NCBI GenBank assembly: GCA_018806985.1
Contig: JADANN010000352.1
Location: forward strand, 434,001-498,000
DNA: 64,000 nt
Direction of reading: 5' to 3'
Origin: Angiostrongylus vasorum
Taxonomy: Eukaryota > Nematoda > Chromadorea > Rhabditida > Metastrongylidae
The notes below the pieces were generated by a model. That model did not search any database, had not been told where the DNA came from, and saw only the letters and a program-made list of their open reading frames with translations. A program made the translations under genes and the position numbers. Shown here piece by piece: positions 22,938 to 36,464 of the stretch. The first letter of the stretch is position 1, and each line of letters starts with the position of its first letter.

Positions 22938-23172
22938 TAAGTGTTTGGAGTTGATCATACTCTAAGGGACGCGTTATGTATTCCACTTCATCATGCGACC
23001 TCCATAACTTTCGGAGATATACTGATCCATGATCCTGATCGCATTCTCATTCCCTTAAACGTGTGTGGTGCCAAAAAATATGGGCTTTGTGAGAACGGTG
23101 CACGGAATCGAACCTAGGACCATGTGTGCATTGCGGCGCACTTCTAAACATTACGCTACACGCGTTCATACT
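22938..23172 (-). mobile_element. SINE-1, diverged
   Basis: gttggagttgatcatactct, aagggacgcgttatgtattc and, at the head, B-box complement gaatcgaacctag and A-box complement cattacgctacacgcg. The middle is rearranged. Confidence 0.65.
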
Positions 23173-23454
23173 TTTATTGTAGTTGGTTTTCATTGTGAAG
23201 AATATTCATTGAAGTTAGTTTGAGCTTTTTTCTGTAAAGAAGAGGGTAGCGTTTTTGCTTCAAAGAAATACTTCTAGCGAATCGACGAGACTGAGTAGTC
23301 TAACATGCCAACTGTAAAAAAGAATACCACAAACAGAGAGAAATCATAAGGAGACACCTTTCACTAGAAAGAAGGTCTAGTGAATTCGACCAAAAAAGAA
23401 AAAAAAACGCCAGATATCATAAAGTTTTTAATATAAACATAAAGAGCAATGAAC

Positions 23455-24340
23455 TATTACAATAACACAATGATGCTGAAATACTTGCAAAACTCAGACC
23501 CCAATCCAGATTTGAACCCGCGATCACCCTTTCCTGGGATTCACATGTTATCCACTACATCACTGAGGACCTTACTAATCCTTTCTCTCAACCAGCCTTT
23601 TTACTCTAACGGTATCATCGGTAATCATCCGTTAACGGGAATGATCTGGAGAGAACAAATGCGCATTGAACCCTGTTAAGTTGGGGCTGCAGTCAGAAAT
23701 CACAATGTACAACTTTTATTTGTTGCCTTTTAATTTTTCACGGCAGGATATTCTGTGAAATGCAACCACAGTGGTGCTTAAACATTTGCAAAGCTTAGGC
23801 CGCAGGCCAGATTCACTTTACATTGACGGGCGCCGTTAGTGTAAAAAAACTGGGTGAAAGAAATACACAGTGAGGGCCTCGATGGTGTAGTGGGTAAAGC
23901 GGGAACCGCCACGAAGGCTGATAGCTGGTTCGAATCTGGCCTGGGACCCTGAGTTTTGCAAATATGTCACCATCGTTGTGATTGGATTTTACATTGTACC
24001 CCGGCATGAAAAAAAATTGAGTGTTAAATAAAGAGTTAAACACTGTGATTTCGACTGCAGCTTCAGCCTGACTATATTCAACGCCCACTTGCCCTCCATA
24101 GATCATTCCCGCTGACGGTTCATTGATGATGGAACAGTTAGCTAAAAAATTCGCTAACAGAAAAAACACAGCATGGGCATCAGTGGTGCAGTGAGTAATT
24201 AGCACGTAAGGCCACGGAAAAGTTAGTGGCGGGTTCGAATCTGGAATATAATCTGGGTTTTGCAAATATCTCAGCACCATTGTGGTTGCATTCCATATAA
24301 TACCTTGCCACGAAAAAATGAAGGAACAGTAAATAAAAAG
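23455..24340. mobile_element. SINE-2 cluster (two minus, two plus units)
   Basis: A minus unit at 23455-23760 (agatttgaacccgcgatcac as B-box complement) is followed by a minus arm fragment to about 23825. Then come two plus units, 23860-24035 (tgtagtgggtaaagcgggaa, ctggttcgaatctggcctgg) and 24040-24340 (cagtggtgcagtgagtaatt, ggcgggttcgaatctgg). The plus copies have canonical B-boxes (GGTTCGAATC, GGGTTCGAAT), the clearest evidence that SINE-2 is tRNA-derived. The 155-codon antisense frame here is a shadow. Confidence 0.8.
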
Positions 24341-24789
24341 TCATCAGTTACAATGTTAACTTCACAACGAGTTTACTCTTTGTTGGGCTGAACCGAAGCA
24401 TCAGGCCACGAACTTTTTTCGAGGTTATATGGCTTCAAATAAATAGAGTCTATTTCTATCGTGGTATTCCTTTCTCAGAGCGTTTTTATCGTTCATCCTC
24501 AAATGATTTTCCATGATGATCATTTGTATGGCTACTTTTTTCAAACAGATGTGCTGCTATGAAGCTTTCATTTATTTTATTGGCTTTTTTTACAGCACTT
24601 CGTTATTTTTACGTTTTATCCTTATTTGTTGCCTTAGGTTTTATTAACATTTTTTTTCTCATTGTTTAAATTATTTGCTTTATTTAGCCAATTTTTGAAC
24701 ATATCGTATTCCTCATTTGTTGTGTGATCAGATCCTCGACGCCTCGCCTTTTTTTTTGCTGATTTTTAGGCGATAAAACAGAGATAAAG
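24341..24789. other. AT-rich, nothing recognised
   Basis: Poly-T-rich sequence with no motif. Confidence 0.5.
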
Positions 24790-25075
24790 AATAAGGATAA
24801 GGGATAAAGCTCTCGGCGTTGATCAATCCGTGAGGAATGCGCCATGCATTCGACTTCATTAAGCATCGTTGGTGGTGATTGAATGTATATTTCGCCTTTG
24901 CAATGACTCGTGGTGGCCTACCGATGTGTCAAGCCAGTGCTGCAGTCCCCCCTAGGCAAGTCTGTTACCAATTTACCGACACCGGAGAGATGGAAGGCAT
25001 TGTGGGCCATGGGCGCGGAGATCGATACCACGTGTGTGTTACAGGGCGCCTCCGACCACTGCGCCACTCGCGCTC
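24790..25075 (-). mobile_element. SINE-1, near full length
   Basis: The 3' tail complement is aataaggataagggataaag (two units), then ctctcggcgttgatcaatcc. The body is complete; the head on minus is gcgcgagtggcgcagtggtc. It is among the best-preserved copies. Confidence 0.85.
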
Positions 25076-25569
25076 TTTTTGAAACAGAGTTGAACCAATC
25101 AAAATAATTATTTGGGCACTAGCCATCTCTTCATTCTGGATAAGCACAGTAAATAAATACAAATAAATATTTACGACTAACGACATTTCAAAGAACATGG
25201 GTGGTCCACCGGAGCTCTTCCAATCGTTAGTGATAAATGGAATGTTGAGAAACTTACTAACTAAGGTTTTTTTTTCATAGAATTTCAAAATATATTTGTT
25301 GGCACAATACATGTATGGGGGTATTCGAAAGAATTATGGCTTCAAAGCACATAAATGTCAGTTCATTGTTACATTTGGGTGAAATATTCTTTGGGAACGA
25401 TGTTTTGGACATTGCGGGAACACATAGAATGACGCCCATTTCATTAAGAATCGAAGAACATGCGGCAAGCCACGGTGCAACAACGACTAGGGGATTTATA
25501 CGTGACCTCTACATTTTAACGAAGGCATGAAGTGGAAGTGAGCCAATAAAATGTGGCAAAGTCGCTTTT

Positions 25570-25790
25570 CGTTTAGTGCAGTGGTTAGAGATGCCGTTCA
25601 GTACAAAAGCGGGGTATGGTTCGATAGTGCCGCCGGACTAACCAAGCACTCTATTCCTGAAATCACTACCAGACTTATTTGTGAGGGTAAAAACTCTGAC
25701 CTAATATTGACTTAATAGGACAAATATGCATTCAATTACCTAATCACCTCTACCGTGGTACGAATAATGTTGGTTGAGTGGTGCCTACCA
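25570..25790 (+). mobile_element. SINE-1, old copy
   Basis: A-box gtttagtgcagtggttagag, B-box ggttcgatagtg, then a decayed body with gcactctattcctgaaatca and atatgcattcaattac. An open 71-codon frame immediately upstream (25315-25530) has no recognised family. Confidence 0.65.
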
Positions 25791-26099
25791 AAGGAATGGT
25801 CAACATCAAACGTTTCAACGGTTTACCTCTTTTCTGATATCAGTTCTTCAACCAGTAAACTATTAACTCATTAGATACACCAATTCGCGGTACCTTATGA
25901 CATCGAACACATCTACATGTAATGCTGGCGCCATATGAGGCCATTTCATTTCTAGGCCACCGTGTATATTTGTCGTCATGTTTTTACAAAAAGTTTTGCA
26001 TTTAGCTCTGAGTGCTATGGGATTTCGCGAAATTTTTTAAAACCACATTTTTCCATCTTATTCATTCACTTTGTATGCACTTTTTTTGAAGTATCGCAT

Positions 26100-26395
26100 A
26101 CTTCGCGTGTGCCGCAACGGTTGGAGGCGCCACTGCGACACACACGTGGAATAGACCCGGGTGCCCATGGCTCACCAAGCCCTTCATCTCTCCGGGGTCA
26201 CCAAATTGATACCATACTTGTCTGTGAGGATAGCAGCACTGGCTCGATACATCGGTAGGCCACCGCGAGTCCTTGTAAAGACCAGATATGCATTCAATCA
26301 CGTCCAACGATACTTAATGAAGTCGAATGCATGGCGCGTCACTCAGGGATTGATCAACGCCAAGAGCTTCGTCCTTTTTATTTTTATCGTAGACT
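26100..26395 (+). mobile_element. SINE-1, full length
   Basis: Head cgcgtgtgccgcaacggttg, B-box-like tggaatagacccg, complete body, and 3' end tgatcaacgccaagagcttc then gtcctttttattttta. The antisense and sense frames across it are SINE shadows. Confidence 0.85.
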
Positions 26396-27329
26396 TCATT
26401 TTCTAAAAAACAGCAGTTGTAATAGAATGACAAATATTTCTGTGGTAATGTCTAGTAAGGTTTTCTGGATATAAATCAAGATTAACCCATTTAACTCTAG
26501 AACTGCAGTTTCCATTTTTTTCAATGAAGTTTCCAAACTTCATTGGGTTTATCTTCACTTGTAGAAATCGGTTCATTAAAGCTTAAGCTTTGCATCCTAT
26601 TATTTGAAGGATTTTTAGACACATGTTTAAGTTGTTTTAATAAGTTTAACTATTAAATACAAGGAAGTGGTCAGCGGTTAAACCGTGCTTGTGCCCACTA
26701 AAAGTTTAATCTGGTTTCCATATCACTTCAGAATTTTTTTTCCACGTCTATTTGCCCTTCTGACTACGTTCTACCGTATTCCGAGCATAATTTGTTTTTG
26801 TTTTGTTAGTACTCAGGTCAAATAACAAGTTCGCGTTGAATACCAAACGATGACATGCTCGTCAAGTTACGGAAATCGAATGATTTATACAACATCGAGA
26901 CGGCTATGATTACTTCCGGCATCAGAACATTCAGTTCTCTTAGTAATAATCCAAAATAACAGTAATTAGTAGTAAAAGTTAATAATTGCAATAACAATTA
27001 ATGAAAATAACAGGTGTCAATACTAATGAACCACTGCAGAAAAGTATGGAAGCCTGGTTACCAAGACGGAAGCTAAAAAAACTTTTAATGCAGGCATTCC
27101 AGAATTGTAGATGAAGAGCTAAATGGTTTCTTAGCCACTTGCTAAAAAGTGTATTTGCTATAAAGTCAGAGTACCTATATTGGGCAGCTGACTGCGGTTC
27201 AATTCGATAAAAGCGTAGATGTTTTCAGAGATTTCTCTTCGCCTCACCTTTGAGTTCCCAACGACCTGATTTTTTTGATAAAGTTCAGATTTATACTGAT
27301 TTTCTTTCTTAAAAATGCTTTGCTTTCAG
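26396..27329. other. Unassigned; upstream flank of globin exons
   Basis: Presumably intron or 5' region of the globin gene. A short open stretch after an acceptor-like ttttgttag (ending 26810) reads DDMLVKLRKSNDLYN and then IETAMITSGIRTF. It has no globin helix signature, so I do not call it. Confidence 0.4.
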
Positions 27330-30300
27330 TTGGAATCATCGTGTCCAGTAGTGTCCCAATGCTTCTCATCATCACAGCAAGAGTTGTCGACCGTTCAGCA
27401 ATGCTCGGTCCGAACAGTGGCTGATCATGCCAGGTTTCTGCTCTCAAAGCTCGACAAGATCATCGACTCCGAACAGGTAATCTACAGGGCACCAGCTCAA
27501 TGAAGCGTCAGTTTTTACTGTAATCCATGACAAACCGTGTACTAGTCCTATCGTTTTTGCTTTACGTGTTACGTGTCACGACGCCAAAGAAACTCGAACT
27601 TTATTTGTCTCATAGCGGAATCACCTTATATTCAGCAGGGCCATCAAATCTTCTAAACAGCATAAGAGGTTAACAGACAGAATGAAAGACAATCTAATTT
27701 CCTTGCTCATTGTTGAAAAAAATTGCATTAAAATCGAACAATCTCATGAAGGACAAGGAAAAAGTACAGTCTGAACTTTAAAATAACGTGTGGAGCAGCG
27801 AAAGTGGGAATTACGGTGGCCTTCCTCGAAGGAAAACGTTTAACCCTTTATGCTGCAGAGTCTCAAATCTTTGAAAAAAACATGTTTCTTTATACAAAAC
27901 GTATTTTATCTGTATCTTACAGCCAAAACGTGGTACTGAAGTTGTCACTGAAAAAAAGGGGCGTCTCTGTTGCCTACTTCTTACTTCTCCTTACTCTTTG
28001 TTTTGAGATTAAAATCTCCTTGATGGTTGATAATTTCGTTTTCGTCATCTTCTGAATGCATAGGATGTTTTGTTTAAATGGAAACTACAGTCACCTTTTA
28101 ACTATAGGACACTTTAATGACATACAGTCAGTGGTGAGGGTTAAAGCGTAGGACGATTAAAATGTTGAGGGATGACTAAATTAGTCCCAATAAGTGCCAT
28201 ATTCTCAATAGTGAGCCCACGAAAAAACGATCTTTTATGAACTATGGAAAAGAAAAGGGCTTCAAAACCGACTTTCACTTTCATTAAACTTTGGTAATAA
28301 TAATGAATATTTTTTTCACGTAAATCAACTTGCACGAGGTTGGCTCAAACTTTTATTCGGCTAACGTTTCGGCACCTTCGCTTTCCTCAAAGACCACATT
28401 GAGACAGCGATCAGCTGTAGATGGATCGACGCGGCTCTGAAGATGGCGAAAGCGTCGAAAGAAACATTAGGGAAATACATCTTTTATAACAAGCCCGTGT
28501 CAGCTCAGTCAAATAAAAAGTTTTGAAAAAAGTTTTTGTTTTTGCTTTATCATTAACGGTTAAAATAGTATAGCAGAAGTTGTATTAGGTTTGAAATATC
28601 GCTGTGGTTAGAAGTCCCCTACAATGAAGAGGCAGTCACTGGTTCGATCTAGCACATTTGGCTAAACGAGTCTGTCACCTCTTCGCGGCTGACAAATTGC
28701 TTGTAGACTTGTCTGCAAAGAAAAACATTAATTTAATACATCGGTGTTGCTCCAAAGTAACTGTATGAGCCAAGTATGCACTTCATAATCTTTGCGCTAC
28801 TAGGAATGGAGTCGAATGCATGCTCCTTCTTTCAGAGATTGTTCAAAGCCGAACACATTGTCATTTACTCTCTACGCTTTATATGCATAGGACGCATCAT
28901 TCACAATAATACAAAAACGTCAGACAACAGGAAATTAGGGACAAAAATGTGATGAGCCCAAATCGAGGCGAGAAGATGAAAGTAATTAATTATATATAAG
29001 CTTAAAAAACAAGTAGCTGATAAGAAAACAGTAAATTTTGATTCTGGGTACTAGAAGACACAAAGTATCCTACTGTTCGCCCTTATTTGCCATAAAGATG
29101 CTGAAGTGCGACTTCATAGTAAGAATCGATGATGTCGAAAAAAATTCGTTAACACCTTGAATTTTTAGGATCTTGAAGAAATCCGAGAAATCGGAGCTCG
29201 ACATTGTTTTCTAAACCAGAGATGTGGTTTTGGCACTGCCGAACTTGACAAGTTCCAAGAGATTTTCGTGGAAGTGATTCTTAAGCAAGATGGAGTTAGA
29301 CAAAGTAAAGAAGCCAGGTAAATAAATTACCAGAAGGACAAAAAACGAGACTAAATAAATAAAAACGGATAGAGCTCTTGGCGTTGGTCAATCCCTGAGC
29401 GATGCGTCATGCATTCGACTTCACTAAGCATCGTTCGGAGGTGATTGAATGCATATCTGGCCTTTACAATGACTCGCGATGGGTTTTTCAATGTATCAAG
29501 CCAGTGCTGCTATTCTTCTAGACAAGCTTAGTAGAATTATTGAAAAAATACAATTCTTAACTGTCAGAAAACTGCTAAATAGATAAAGTCATTAAAAGAA
29601 GATTGGTGTTGCCGCCAACATAATGACTGGGGACCTTTTCGTTTTCTAAAGTATCTTCTTCTCGCGATGAAGATCACCAAACGGCCTAAAGAAATGGAAT
29701 GGAGATATGAGCATGGATACTATTCAGGAACAACTTTTTCTGTGAAGGTATTTGGTACAGTAGTTAATAGGTATAGATGGCTTCGTTCCTCGATTATAAA
29801 AATTATGGCCAGACTTGGTGCCTAACCGAATCCAGCCTCCATCCCTTCCCGTGTCAGTGAATTGGCGCGAAACTTCTATAAGAAGACGAAAATACTGATT
29901 TGATACATTAGTGGACTGCCGCCGGTTATTGTATAGGCCAGATAGGTTTTCATTAACCTCTACGATGTTACGAATGGATCCGAATGCATAGTGCAACCGT
30001 ATGCGACTGGTCAATGCCTCAGCTTTGTCCTTCATATTTTCAATTAGGTTTCGTACATTGGCACAATTTTTTGGAGTGTGCTACTCAACTCCTTCAAGGT
30101 TTCCAAATAGACACAATGTTACCAGATAACATCATAGATTTCATGCACTTAGTGGTGACGTGCTCGAAAATAAAGTAAAAATCTTGATTTTCAGTCGTGC
30201 ATAGCGTATCCTTATTTGCGCCATTGTGGATCTTTTCCGTGATGGATTCGAGACCCAGTTACGTCAGTTTAGGAGGAAACACTCGTTCAATGCGCACACG

Positions 30301-30841
30301 AAGTACTTCGAGAATATTGAAAGGTATACGGAATCCTCCCATCCGTTTTTTGATTTCCGATTAGTTTTTCCAAAAAGAAAACCATGTTCTGTTGAAGTGG
30401 TGACAGTTCCCGCAGAAATTTTTTTACAAAGCAGATTTACTCAGTAAAGTAATACACGTAAAGTAAACTTAAGTAAGTTAAGGTACTTTCGATTTTTATC
30501 GTTAATCAGAACGAAATCTTATCAGATTGGGGGAAACAATGACTTACGTACATTTCAGGATTGAAAGATTGTGTTTTCGTTACCTTCCCTGCCTTCTTTC
30601 ACACCTTCCTCCTCCCCCCCCAAAAAAAAAGGGAAAAACAAAAATAAAAAAATGCATTTCAGGAAGAGGAGAGGATTTTCCACCTTTGTAATTGAAATTA
30701 ATCCACTTATCATCTTCATTCGTTATCTTACTTTATCTGATTTTTAGGCGGGTTTCAAATTCCTCACTACGAAAAACGTCGTTGAATGTCGATTCACATG
30801 CCAACAACTGTATCCGAAAGATCTCGCAACTCGAGTTTTAA
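27330..30841 (+). CDS. Globin-domain gene, 3' four exons, with an in-frame stop
   Basis: Exons 27330-27476, 29169-29317, 30195-30323 and 30748-30841 join in consistent phase (0, 2, 2). Acceptors are ctttcag, tttttag, ttttcag and tttttag, and donors are gtaatc, gtaaat and gtatac. The joined frame has the C. elegans-type globin pattern: E helix RTVADHARFLLSKLDK with His near E7, then IREIGARH with the proximal (F8-like) His 28 residues later. G helix is LDKFQEIFVEVILKQDG and H helix RILICAIVDLFRDGFE, followed by a basic tail ending QLEF-stop. Haem binding is inferred from these residues. Globins have Trp just before RILIC, but codon 30202-30204 is TAG, so the gene is a pseudogene, a polymorphic null or an assembly error. 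A-D helix exons were not found. Introns hold one PLE and three SINE-1 insertions. Confidence 0.75.
28325..28535. mobile_element. PLE-B foldback remnant in globin intron
   Basis: The left arm, caacttgcacgaggttggct to ggctaacgtttcggcacctt, is inverted relative to ggctctgaagatggcgaaag and aagcccgtgtcagctcagtc. The terminal tail is absent or unreadable. The hammerhead-like cores are mutated (UUUGAGGA on minus). Confidence 0.65.
28590..28880 (+). mobile_element. SINE-1, old, in globin intron
   Basis: Head atcgctgtggttagaagtcc, B-box ctggttcgatctagc, body ctgacaaattgcttgtagac and ttgtctgcaaagaaaaacat. It ends catgctccttctttcagaga, ttgttcaaagccgaac. Confidence 0.65.
29360..29535 (-). mobile_element. 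SINE-1, head-truncated, in globin intron
   Basis: Well-preserved 3' half (aacggatagagctcttggcg, ttggtcaatccctgagcgat) through ggcctttacaatgactcgcg and ttctagacaagctt. The head and both Pol III boxes are missing. Confidence 0.75.
29770..30045 (+). mobile_element. SINE-1, diverged, in globin intron
   Basis: ctccatcccttcccgtgtca, gataggttttcattaacctc, atccgaatgcatagtgcaac and ggtcaatgcctcagctttgt, ccttcatatt. Ends about 150 bp before the globin exon at 30195. Confidence 0.6.
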
Positions 30842-31349
30842 AAATCCGACACTCGAGGTAACAGAGTGAGGACACGCCATTAACCTTGCAAATTTAATAA
30901 GATGATCAGTGTAATGAGCTCATTGTCCTTCTATACTTCCAATCATTCTAAGATCTTAAGAACTAGAAAAGAAACTCATTTATCTTTACATTTTCACATA
31001 ATTTCACTCATTCATAATGACTTAATTGCTGTACTTTTTATGTTTTTCTTCTTCTTCTGTTTTTCTATTCCGCTATTCCATCAAAACAAAAGAGTGAAGT
31101 TCAAATTTTTGATGAACTAGGGGGGGAGGTCCCGACTGGAAAGCAACTGTGACTCGACTATTTTGATTAGCTCGAACTTAGTAAAGACGTTGAGTAATCG
31201 ATAGCAGGTATTATAATATTCACTGGAGTCACCATTGGTAACCTTAAAAATCCTCTGTTATAGTAGTCTTGAGGATCTTGGAATAGAAAAAAATCTACCT
31301 TTGATCTGTAGGAGTTGTCTACAAGCTATTCTGGAACATTTTTATGTAT
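30842..31349. other. 3' flank of the globin gene, no other feature
   Basis: No clear AATAAA follows the stop; a variant ttaataagatg occurs near 30894. There are long poly-T runs. No further exon found. Confidence 0.45.
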
Positions 31350-31590
31350 CAGTAAGATTTTACGAGGTTGTTATAGAAGTTCCTATTGTGGCTAATGAAA
31401 ATGTTTAATTGTAACGATATTTCGTTCCCTTGATTCGACCCGATTCAACTTACGAAGGCTCTTCGTACTTTGCAAAGAATAACTGCTTCGAACACTGGAA
31501 TCGGATAGTTGAAGCTCTGCAAGAAGGTGATACATCCAAAACGTTTGCCACAATAAAGTTTGTTAAGAATCTCGTGTAAACTTATCGACA
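31350..31590. mobile_element. PLE foldback, heavily decayed
   Basis: The left string ttttacgaggttgttataga and the right string acaataaagtttgttaagaa, ctcgtgtaaactta are inverted. Inner strings tgaagctctgcaagaaggtg and gtgatacatccaaaacgttt follow the arm plan. Confidence 0.45.
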
Positions 31591-32039
31591 CAACAAAATA
31601 TTAGTTTTTCATCTGATTGTTGAATGATAGCCGATTTTTAAAAATATCCCTGAATAATTCCTAGAGATGACTTTCATGATTTCGAAGTCTTCGATCGCGC
31701 AATGATTTTGATTCTCTTTGAAAACTTCGTTTCCGAAATGATTTTGATGAATCTGAAGTCGTCCATTTTCACCCCAACTTTGATCTACGCATCTTCGATC
31801 TTCTGTGATTCAATTTTGATCTCGCTCGATAGATCAGAAGGGTTAATCAATAATATGAGGTGTTTCTTTTTTTTGACAACGAATCATTGAACAGTTTCTA
31901 AATGCATCGTTTTGTAAACAAGATGTAGCTAGCCATTTTTATTTCGCTTTTGTTTTGAATAAAGATTGTTTTGTATTGTTTGCTAACTTTTTTCATTCTT
32001 GCTCCCATAGTCTCAAGAGAACTAACTGTTGAATGTTAA
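31591..32039. other. No gene recognised
   Basis: 31680-31830 repeats gatttcgaag- and gattttgat-like words on an AT-rich background. It is a simple-sequence-like patch and not a convincing exon. Confidence 0.4.
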
Positions 32040-32330
32040 CCTTCCATTTGCTGCCTACTACAATTTTTTTAAATGGCAGGGTTTGACGTGAAATATAACC
32101 AAAATCATGCTGAGATACTTGCGAAACACAGACCACAGGCCAGATTCGAACCTCGACTACCATTTCCAGGGACTCAGTGTAACCCACTGCACTATTGTGA
32201 CCCTTGCTTTCTCCAGCTAGTTTTCTACCTAACGATGCTGTTAGCAATCACGCGTCAACGGGATTGATCTGGGAATCAGAATCGGCATAGAACCTAGTTA
32301 AGTGTTGATGATCGGATAATCTCAAACTCA
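32040..32330 (-). mobile_element. SINE-2, full unit
   Basis: ctgcctactacaattttttt and tggcagggtttgacgtgaaa, then catgctgagatacttgcgaa, B-box complement cagattcgaacctcgac, gtaacccactgcactattgt, gtcaacgggattgatctggg and aacctagttaagtgttgatg. Confidence 0.75.
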
Positions 32331-32849
32331 CTTTTTTTCTCTACTCTTCGTTGAATTTTCTTTACTTGTTTCAGTAAAAAAAACCTACAGATTCCATATT
32401 GGAGACATTAAGGCAAAAAAAGTCCACAGAATGAAGAAATATGACTGGAAATTTTAGCAGGTAACAATTGATCGAGACTGGGTTTTCATACTAGGTTATA
32501 ATAAGTATTTCGCTGTTTCTACAAGAATTGTCTTTTTTAGGAAGCTTGACCTCGAAGGAATCGATTATTTTCTTTGAAATGAATGATTCTTTCCGTCTGA
32601 TTTCTCAAGATGTCATTAACTGTTTTGGGGTGGAGTGCCTGTTCCGTATAACGATTCTGATCATTCACAGCTATGAAGAAGAATTGCCACTGCTTAAGAA
32701 GGCCAAGGAAAACAAACCATGCACGACAAAACCATTTGTGCTGCATTCTCGATATCATGAGGGCATCCAGATCACGGCTAAGATTTAAGGAAGTCTATAT
32801 AAGGACTAAATAAGTTCGGATCCGCTAACTACTCAAAAGAACAATTTTC
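32331..32849. other. Open frames on both strands, no gene called
   Basis: An acceptor (ttgtcttttttag) precedes a + frame to a stop at 32786 (86 codons), and the minus frame is also open. Neither resembles a family I know. Neighbouring PLE sequence makes an old transposon origin possible. Confidence 0.35.
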
Positions 32850-33545
32850 TATAGACTTCGGCATTAATAAATTGTAAATGCAAGTCTTACAAACTGCCCT
32901 TTGTGACGCGACGTTTGGATCATTTATTGTTATTGTGATTCGATGGCTGACGACTCGACGTCTTCACCTTCCTCAGAACCTGTGCGTATTCCATGTAATG
33001 CTAACCATATTATTCTGTGTATGCTCCATAGTACCAATCTACCATAGTAAAATGAAGGTCTACCACCACCACTTTCCCAGGAGCTATTCACCGTTTTGTT
33101 AGGTGTGGATCCACCCATGTATTGTTAACGTGAGATGACAAGTAAGATTCATCCAGATCAAAAATGAACTTCTAAAAAGGCGCCAGGTCATGTATGATAG
33201 TGAGGCATTCGTCATTCCGGTCATCCTAGGATTTTTGAAATTTATTCGAAACGCTTCGAGAGTATTTCGCGTTGATGTTCGGATTCTTGCGCTAGTGTTC
33301 GGGCAATTACTTGAAAAATCATCACCATCGTGCTTTTGTGTGTACCTAGAGAAGTACTTTGTTCTTTTATGCGAACACGAACACAAAGACTCTCCTTTTT
33401 CCCTAATGTGCTCTTTACCACATGCCTTACATGAGATCAAGTATATTGTGCCTGAACTCATGCAATCCCCGTTTTTGCCAGTAGGGACAGACTGCACAGT
33501 TTTCCGATTTAGATAAACGTCTATAGAGGCTGTTGCAGACTATGT
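32850..33545 (-). mobile_element. PLE relic with GIY-YIG endonuclease domain
   Basis: Minus frame from 33497 reads GDCMSSGTIYLISCKACGKE, HIREKGESLC. About 50 residues later come RKTLEA-like RNTLEAFRINFKNPRM. These are the GIY-YIG motif region with its Cys pair and the TLEAFWIxxKNPxMN motif of animal PLEs. Just upstream, LYRRLSKSENCAVCP continues it in another frame, so there is a frameshift near 33485. It ends with GSEEGEDVESSA at 32970-32935 and a decayed terminus near 32855. The 5' reverse transcriptase is not found upstream. Confidence 0.8.
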
Positions 33546-33889
33546 TACAGTTTAGTGCGTTAGGTAGGTAAGTTTCAGTATTTCAAAACCTTTTATGATC
33601 AACTTCCCAGCAATCGTTGATTTGGATATGGCGCTCTTTTCTCAACTTCGTCAAATGACTACGAGACTATTGTCCCCTTCACCAAAAGATGAAACCAACA
33701 ACAAAGAAATTTTGCTCTGCTTAGGTTTCGTAGTCAAAATGACGGATGCCAACAACACAAATGAAGTGAAACCGGTTCTGCTCTCTTATTTTGTGTTAAA
33801 CAAATGTATATAACAAACCCTTCCTAGTTCCAAGTAGAATCCAATACACATCAAGGATCATCATGTTTATTTCAAATTCTCCACGAAAA

Positions 33890-34246
33890 TCAACACACTG
33901 CGTATATTGTGGGTTTTGGGTGAATCTCAACAAGTTAAGGCTTCTGAATTCTAGAAGGCTGTCTGCGATTTTCCGATTTTTTCTGTCTTATGGAGCGGAA
34001 ACGAGAGGAAGAGTCGGAAGTACCGAATTAGGTCAGCGATTAAAGATCATCCATCTTAACCAAGATGTTTATTGTGAAGTGGGTTGCAAACACCTTGTGT
34101 ATTAGGGAACAATCAGTAAACAAGTCGTTGGTGAATGGTGAGTGGGTCTCAGGAGACATGAAGCGCACAACAGGAAGAGCAAACACCCGTTCGTCAGGCA
34201 TCTTTACGATGATCGTAGAAGAGAAATATGGTAATGTTTGAGACAT
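33890..34246 (+). pseudogene. RTE-type LINE C-terminal relic
   Basis: VNLNKLRLLNS corresponds to the RTE LRAHLFDS region; then SYGAETRGRVGSTELGQRLK corresponds to YASETW (deletion) GIRSxELRQRSK. After a gap, another frame gives EWVSGDMKRTTGRANTRSSG, IFTMIVEEKYG, matching DWIPRDVKRTTGRPPTRWSD and following residues. Internal deletion and frameshift; inactive. Confidence 0.7.
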
Positions 34247-34527
34247 AGACAGAGAAAAGAAGGACTAATTGTTCTTCACTCTTACATCGGACATTGAAGG
34301 ATTGAAAACACTAGTTGCTTTAAGATTAGCGGGACCACCACTTATACAGAAGATGGTAATTTACGAGGTAGGGTACTGAAGTTGCCAAATTGAAATGGGA
34401 AGGAAAACGTGCTGTTAAAGGAGTAGCATTTCTAGAAGTTTGTTTTGGCGATGGTGCTAACCTTTTTGGAAAAGATTCAGTGTATCAATGCGAGAAGTTA
34501 TATCAATGTAAAATTATAGAAGGATAT

Positions 34528-34790
34528 CTTTTTGCGTTTATCAATTCTTGAAGGATGCCATGTATTCCACTTCATCAAGCACCGTAGAGGTGACTGGCAT
34601 ATATAGCCTATACAATAACTTGCTGTAGCGTGCCGCTGCATCGAGTCAGTCTTCTGTCCTCCTAGACAGCTCTGGCAGCAATTTCTCGACTCCGGAGGGA
34701 TTTAAGACGTGGTGATGGCGGAGTGCGGAATTGAACCCAAGTGTTTTTTGGAGATCCTGTGATCACTGCTCTCCCCGCACTTTCATATAA
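34528..34790 (-). mobile_element. SINE-1, diverged
   Basis: ttatcaattcttgaaggatg, ccatgtattccacttcatca, then gtgactggcatatatagcct. The head on minus gives gagagcagtgatcacaggat and B-box gggttcaattccgc. Confidence 0.7.
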
Positions 34791-34917
34791 AAGGATAGGG
34801 ACTGCAAATAAAGCAAAACGAGTTGCACATCTGTCAGAAATTTAGTAAGAGAGTAAACTCGGCCGCTATTCGGTCCGTTAGTTGTGACCGTTCCAGATTT
34901 CTAAAACCAGAAAGGTC

Positions 34918-36464
<1,547 letters not shown>

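Noticed and set aside
25315..25530. 71-codon + frame beginning MGVFERIMASK
   Set aside because: Tested as a missing globin exon; no globin helix pattern and an own stop before any donor.
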